A stretch of 64,000 bases of DNA, from assembly GCA_052140165.1 (NCBI GenBank), contig JBKQUM010000078.1:15072-79071 (forward strand), in the 5' to 3' direction. Shown here one piece after another: positions 60,165-64,000 of this stretch. This stretch comes from Bog-473 sp052140165 (GTDB lineage Bacteria; Actinomycetota; Acidimicrobiia; Acidimicrobiales; RAAP-2). The number at the start of each line of letters is the position of its first letter. Position 1 is the first letter of the stretch. The notes under the pieces were generated by a model that saw only the letters and a program-made list of their open reading frames with translations, was not told where the DNA came from and made no database searches. Both the position numbers and the translations under genes were made by a program.

Positions 60165-60249
60165 GCGGTCACCCTACGCTGGGGCCTCGCAAATGATTAG
60201 GGACCTTTGTCACAACCTCTCAGGTCGTCCACAGTGGGATCGGCCCAGG

Positions 60250-61029
60250 TCAGCGCTTCGTGGCCCGCCAGCAGTAGGAGCGCATCGGGACGTCGACGAC
60301 GTTCATTCCCGCGAACGGCTCGTGGGTGTCCAGGTAGCTCACCATCGCTTGGAGGTGCCGCCGGCGAGTGTCCTCGTCCATGATGATCACGGCGCTGTAG
60401 GTGGTGGCGAGCGCGACGATGTCCTCTTTCGTCATGGGTCGGCTCCAGCGGAAGAGCGCGGTCTCGGGCCCGAGGAACGGGCTGTGGCCGCCGATGTCGA
60501 CGTTCACCACGTGGCGTCGTCGCCGGCGGGCGTCCTGCTGGGCCATGTCCTCGGGGGTGAAGACGATGCCGCCCGCCCACAGCGAGCGCATCCAGTCGAC
60601 GGAGCGGTCGGGCCCGCTCCACACGAGGGAGAGGCGTCCGCCCGGTCGCAGGACCCGTGCCACCTCGGGGACGGCCCGTTCCTCGTCGACCCAGTGCCAG
60701 GCCGATGCGGCGATGACCATGTCGTAGGACGACGAACCGACGGGGATCTCCTCGGCGCGCCCGGGGAGGACCTCCACCCCGCGGGCGTGCCTGGCGAGTA
60801 CGCCGCGCATCCGGTCGTCCGGTTCGACGGCCGTGACGCGGGCGATGCGCTCAGCGAGCAGCCGGGTGAGGATCCCGGTGCCCGCCCCGATCTCGAGCAC
60901 GTCAGAGGCGCCCTCGGGGATCAGCCAGTCGAGTGCCACCTCCGACGGCCCGGGCCGGAGTCGGTTGTACTCGTCGGCCACCGCGCCGAAGGAGCGGCTC
61001 TGGACAGCAGTGTTCTCGTCCTGGCGCAC
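60250..61029 (-). CDS. Class I SAM-dependent methyltransferase
   Basis: A 259-residue methyltransferase of the ubiquinone/menaquinone-methylase-like type. AVQSRSFGAVADEYNRLRPG leads into the SAM loop VLEIGAGTGILTRLLAE, then VEPDDRMRG, and ASAWHWVDEERAVPEVARVLRPGG is the usual later block. Substrate unknown. GTG 61029 starts just before the conserved part; GTG 61080 in the same frame is possible. It lies upstream of the cytochrome b operon on the same strand. Confidence 0.82.
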   Translation of the reverse strand: MRQDENTAVQSRSFGAVADEYNRLRPGPSEVALDWLIPEGASDVLEIGAGTGILTRLLAERIARVTAVEPDDRMRGVLARHARGVEVLPGRAEEIPVGSSSYDMVIAASAWHWVDEERAVPEVARVLRPGGRLSLVWSGPDRSVDWMRSLWAGGIVFTPEDMAQQDARRRRRHVVNVDIGGHSPFLGPETALFRWSRPMTKEDIVALATTYSAVIIMDEDTRRRHLQAMVSYLDTHEPFAGMNVVDVPMRSYCWRATKR

Positions 61030-61137
61030 GACGGGCAATCTACCGAGGCCGGGCCTCGATGTGACCCCCGGCGGCGTCACCCGTGAAGGTCCAGGTCGGA
61101 GGCCGATCCGCCTCCGGACCCGGCGTGTCGGGCGCGA

Positions 61138-61143
61138 TAGAAT
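61138..61143 (+). promoter_or_regulatory. -10 box of the tRNA-Gly gene
   Basis: TAGAAT stands 11 bases before the first tRNA base, the right place for a sigma-70 type -10 element. The -35 position (about 61115-61120) reads CGGACC, a poor match. Confidence 0.5.
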
Positions 61144-61154
61144 GGTTGTTCCAC

Positions 61155-61226
61155 GCGGAAGTGGCGCAGCGGTAGCGCATCACCTTGCCAAGGTGAGGGT
61201 CGCGGGTTCGAATCCCGTCTTCCGCT
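61155..61226 (+). tRNA. tRNA-Gly (anticodon GCC)
   Basis: The acceptor stem GCGGAAG/CTTCCGC (61155-61161 with 61219-61225) closes a standard cloverleaf of 72 bases including the discriminator. The anticodon loop in CACCTTGCCAAGGTG gives GCC, and the T arm GCGGGTTCGAATCCCGT is canonical. An integrase gene follows 111 bases downstream, so the 3' end of this tRNA is the likely attachment site. Confidence 0.97.
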
Positions 61227-61290
61227 CTCAGGACGGCGCCTTCTAGCTGGGCCGATGTGAGCCCGCCTGTTGATTCAGTTCACTGTTTCT

Positions 61291-61319
61291 GCCCATCAGT
61301 GCCCATCAGTTGCCCATCA
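61291..61319 (+). repeat. Three short direct repeats (GCCCATCA) before the integrase
   Basis: GCCCATCA occurs at 61291, 61301 and 61312, spaced 10 and 11 bases apart, about one DNA turn. Helically phased repeats next to an integrase gene are typical of arm-type binding sites for the recombinase. Confidence 0.55.
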
Positions 61320-61337
61320 CGGGGCAAGGCTGGAGCG

Positions 61338-62594
61338 ATGGATGCAGCGAGGGGTTCGATTCGTCAGCGAGGGACTAATTCGTACGAACTCAGGGTCTAC
61401 GGAGGGACTGATCCAAGCTCGGGAAGGCGTCGCTGGCTGACGCGCACCGTCCGCGGGGATCGGTCAGATGCCCGGCGAGAGCTCAAAGCGCTGGCGGCAC
61501 ACGCCAACATCGCTCCGGCGGTCGGGGCCCACACCGCCGTCGCTGCACTCCTCGATCAGTGGTTTGCCCGCGGTCGGTCAACTTGGTCACCCACCACCAT
61601 TCGAAATCTCACATCGATCGTCGAACGCCACCTCAAGCCGGGTCTCGGTGACATCTTGGTGGGCGACCTCACGACGGCGATCGTGGATGAATTCTACGAG
61701 GACCTGCGATCTGCGGGTCGAATCGATGGCAAGCCTCTGGCGGTTGCCACGGTACGGCGTATCCACTCCGTGCTTCATGCCGCCTTGGCTCAGGCTCAAC
61801 GCTGGTCCTGGGTATTCGAAAACGTGGCCGACTACGCAACTCCGCCCAGAGATGAGCCGGCCGAAATGCGGCCACCGACACCGGCACAGGTGTCACAGCT
61901 GCTCGAATTCGTAGTTTGTGACTCGGCACTCCATCTTTATCTGACCCTCGCGGCCACCACCGGGGCCCGTCGTGGGCAGTTGCTTGCCCTGCATTGGAGA
62001 CCCGTGGACCTCGTTGGGGGAAGCCTGTCGATCCAACGCTCTTTGGTCGAGGGTCCAGACGGTCCGCTCCTCGTGCCCACCAAAACACGTCGTTCATACC
62101 GAGTTGCCCTCGATGCAGCGAGTCTCGAGCTGTTGCGAAGTCAGTACCAGGCCACATCAGCCGGTGGGGGAGTGGAGGCCCTCGACAATCGCTTCGTCTT
62201 CAGTTCCGACGATGCCGGCTCCCGGCCGTGGTCTCCTAACTTCGTGACCAAGCGGTTCATCAAAGCGCGACGAGCCTCCGGGTTGGGTCATTTCCGACTC
62301 CACGACCTTCGCCATTTCATGGCGACCCAGATGCTCGATGCTGGCGTCCCGATCCCGATAGTGGCGGCGCGCCTGTGCCATGCCCGGGCTTCGACCACTC
62401 TCAACGTATACGCCCATGCAGTACCGGGCGGGGACCGAGTGGCGGCAGAAATGCTTTCTCGGCGTCTAGCAGCTTCCATCCTGCGCGACGAGAAGGCCGA
62501 TGGAGCAACTGACTGGCGAGTGTTCGCCGGGGCGCGATTGGAACGCGCTGTCCAGACGCCTCCCCAATGTGCTGATAACTTCGCACCACGTTGA
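61338..62594 (+). CDS. Tyrosine recombinase / phage-type integrase
   Basis: A 418-residue site-specific recombinase. Residues about 1-60 are an arm-binding-like part (GSIRQRGTNSYELRVYGG), 75-160 a SAM-like core-binding domain, and the catalytic domain follows. Visible active-site residues are Arg in TTGARRGQLLALHW, HxxR in RLHDLRHFMATQML, His in LCHARASTT and the nucleophile Tyr in LNVYAHAV. ATG 61338 follows a CTGGAGCG site; an upstream in-frame start at 61257 would run through the phased repeats. Base composition is clearly less GC-rich than the core genes, a sign of transfer. Confidence 0.92.
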   Translation: MDAARGSIRQRGTNSYELRVYGGTDPSSGRRRWLTRTVRGDRSDARRELKALAAHANIAPAVGAHTAVAALLDQWFARGRSTWSPTTIRNLTSIVERHLKPGLGDILVGDLTTAIVDEFYEDLRSAGRIDGKPLAVATVRRIHSVLHAALAQAQRWSWVFENVADYATPPRDEPAEMRPPTPAQVSQLLEFVVCDSALHLYLTLAATTGARRGQLLALHWRPVDLVGGSLSIQRSLVEGPDGPLLVPTKTRRSYRVALDAASLELLRSQYQATSAGGGVEALDNRFVFSSDDAGSRPWSPNFVTKRFIKARRASGLGHFRLHDLRHFMATQMLDAGVPIPIVAARLCHARASTTLNVYAHAVPGGDRVAAEMLSRRLAASILRDEKADGATDWRVFAGARLERAVQTPPQCADNFAPR

Positions 62595-62750
62595 GCGGAG
62601 TCCAGCTCGCCCGTTCGGCCCCTGCGTGCATTGCTGTCCAGGACAGAGTCCGAGACGGCATCTCCAAACCACCCCGGGATGACCTCTGCAAACGAATCGC
62701 CGTTGGATGGGGTCAGCAGGCGGGTTATGGACTTGGTTGCTAGTAAGGGC

Positions 62751-63971
62751 TCACGCCGGATCTGATTGCGCATTGAGCGTGTAGTTCCATTCGCCGTGGA
62801 ACTTGTCGGGAACGAGGGGCAGGGCAGCGAGTTGCCGGTCGGTGATCTTGACGCCCTTTTCATACCAATTCGGGTCGTATTCGGCCATGACGGTGAGTCC
62901 GGTGCTCGTTGAGGTGGCCGAGATCAACTCGATGATAGTGCGCATGGTGGTGAGCGGGCGGCCGCGCCAGTTGATGGTGATGAAGCTGAAGAGGCGGTGC
63001 TCGATCTTGTTCCACTTCGACGTGCCCGGGGGGTAGTGGCAGACCGTGATGTCGAGCCCGGTCTCTTCCGCCAGAGCGGAGAGTTCGAACTTCCAGGCCC
63101 GGACCCTGTAGCCGTTGGACCCTCCGGCATCGGCGGTGATCAAGAGGCGGGTGGCCTCGGGGAAGCGGACCGCTCCAATCTGATACCACCAGCGTCGGAT
63201 GGATTCGACGGCGAAGGCGGCGGTGTCGGCGGTGTCGCCGACGTTCACCCAGCCCTCGTTGTTGAAGACGTCGTAGACCCCATAGGGGATGGCCTTGGCG
63301 TACTCGGCCAACTCAGGATCGGCGAAGTCATGCACGTTGGTGCGCTCGGGCTCACCCGCCGGGGCCCATTCGGCCCCTCCATTGGCGTAGTTACCGATCA
63401 GCTCCTTCTTTTTCGAGTCAACCGAAATGACCGGTTGTCCGTCCCCGATGAAGGCGTCTGCGGTGTCGTTGAGGTGGTTGAACTGGGCGTCTCGGTCGGG
63501 GTGCTGGCGACCTTCGGAGACCTTGGCGTTGGCCTGGAGCGAGTAGCCGAGCTTGTGCAAGAGGCGAAGCACGGAGCGCGAGGAGACTTCGAAGCCCTGG
63601 TGCACCAGCTCGTCGGCCAACTTGGTCGACGACTTCGACGTCCAGCGGAGCCTCGACATCGGATTGCCCCGGGTCTCGGGGTAGACGAGCTCATCGAGCG
63701 CTTCGAGCAATCCCGGCTGGGTGTCGAGCAACGACTTGTCGCCGCCGCCCGGTGCGCGCAGCCGCACCGATGGCTCGATCCCGGTCACCACTTCTCCCTC
63801 GGCCTTGATCACCGTATTGCGGCTCATACCCGACGCGTTGGCCACCGCGGTCTTACCGCCACGCCCGAGCATCTCTGCCGCGGCTCCGGCGACGACCCGG
63901 CGCTGCACCTCGTTCATGTGGGGCAACACCACGTCGAAGAATCGCGCGAGGCCGTCGTCGGTAACCTCCAC
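62751..63971 (-). CDS. ISAzo13-family transposase
   Basis: A 406-residue DDE transposase of the ISAzo13 (Rhodopirellula-type) family. The N-terminal helix-turn-helix is KTAVANASGMSRNTVIKAEGEV, then RWTSKSSTKLADELVHQGF; catalytic residues lie in PVISVDSKKKELIGNYANGG (Asp), LLITADAGGSNGYR (Asp) and KWNKIEHRLFSFI (Glu). It appears complete. The window ends 29 bases past the start codon, so the far inverted repeat may be outside, and I could not recognise a terminal repeat near 62740. Confidence 0.92.
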   Translation of the reverse strand: MEVTDDGLARFFDVVLPHMNEVQRRVVAGAAAEMLGRGGKTAVANASGMSRNTVIKAEGEVVTGIEPSVRLRAPGGGDKSLLDTQPGLLEALDELVYPETRGNPMSRLRWTSKSSTKLADELVHQGFEVSSRSVLRLLHKLGYSLQANAKVSEGRQHPDRDAQFNHLNDTADAFIGDGQPVISVDSKKKELIGNYANGGAEWAPAGEPERTNVHDFADPELAEYAKAIPYGVYDVFNNEGWVNVGDTADTAAFAVESIRRWWYQIGAVRFPEATRLLITADAGGSNGYRVRAWKFELSALAEETGLDITVCHYPPGTSKWNKIEHRLFSFITINWRGRPLTTMRTIIELISATSTSTGLTVMAEYDPNWYEKGVKITDRQLAALPLVPDKFHGEWNYTLNAQSDPA

Positions 63972-64000
63972 ATGGCTACGCTACTACGCGCGTATTAATC

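Larger units (their letters stand above)
61227..64000. mobile_element. Left part of an integrated element at tRNA-Gly
   Basis: An integrase directly behind a tRNA 3' end, phased short repeats, an IS transposase and a fall in GC content all point to an integrative element whose other end is outside the window. The tRNA 3' end is not repeated anywhere I can see in the window, so the far attachment site is not reached. Bases 62595-62750 hold no gene. Confidence 0.55.

Noticed and set aside
61227..64000. A prophage
   Set aside because: Only an integrase and a transposase are visible; no phage structural, lysis or replication genes are in the window.

Overview
The window looks like chromosomal DNA of a very GC-rich actinomycete, most probably class Acidimicrobiia. 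The clues are two F420-type luciferase-like oxidoreductases, a WS/DGAT-type wax ester/triacylglycerol synthase, an rph-rdgB pair, many 4-base GTGA/ATGA gene overlaps, and five secreted proteins ending in 42-residue GYWLVASDGG repeats, a module I associate with Acidimicrobiia. The taxonomic call is an inference.

Layout. 1-13 kb: housekeeping and lipid-type metabolism (VOC protein end, rph-rdgB, oxidoreductases, a two-subunit MaoC hydratase, a MoxR/DUF58/transglutaminase operon, a P450) and a first family-4 glycosyltransferase. 13-26 kb: a secreted double-repeat protein, a structured intergenic stretch at 16.29-16.57 kb, LON-domain protein, DUF1330 protein plus sulfatase, membrane proteins, SDRs, glycerate kinase, tRNA-Leu and clpP.

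26.5-50.2 kb is the striking part. A Wzm/Wzt-type polysaccharide ABC exporter is followed by two similar cassettes, each with a methyltransferase-like protein and two glycosyltransferases, plus two paralogous methyltransferases, a large multi-spanning membrane protein, one more glycosyltransferase, and four secreted repeat proteins. Each secreted protein has a different N-terminal part (two FG-GAP/PQQ-like propellers, one glycine-rich domain, one SpoIID domain) on the same C-terminal repeat module. A frameshifted scrap of the module lies at about 41.95-42.13 kb. The genes suggest a machine that builds and exports a surface glycan and displays a family of secreted proteins with a shared module, but the link is inferred from location only.

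50-61 kb: HAD phosphatase, crotonase, 1-Cys peroxiredoxin, acyl-CoA synthetase, orn, dut, wax ester synthase, and a split cytochrome b operon (58-residue membrane protein, b6-like subunit, and a protein with a large extracytoplasmic domain). 61.1-64 kb: tRNA-Gly(GCC) with a tyrosine integrase directly behind it and an ISAzo13-type transposase, in visibly lower-GC DNA; this looks like the edge of an integrated element that continues past the window.
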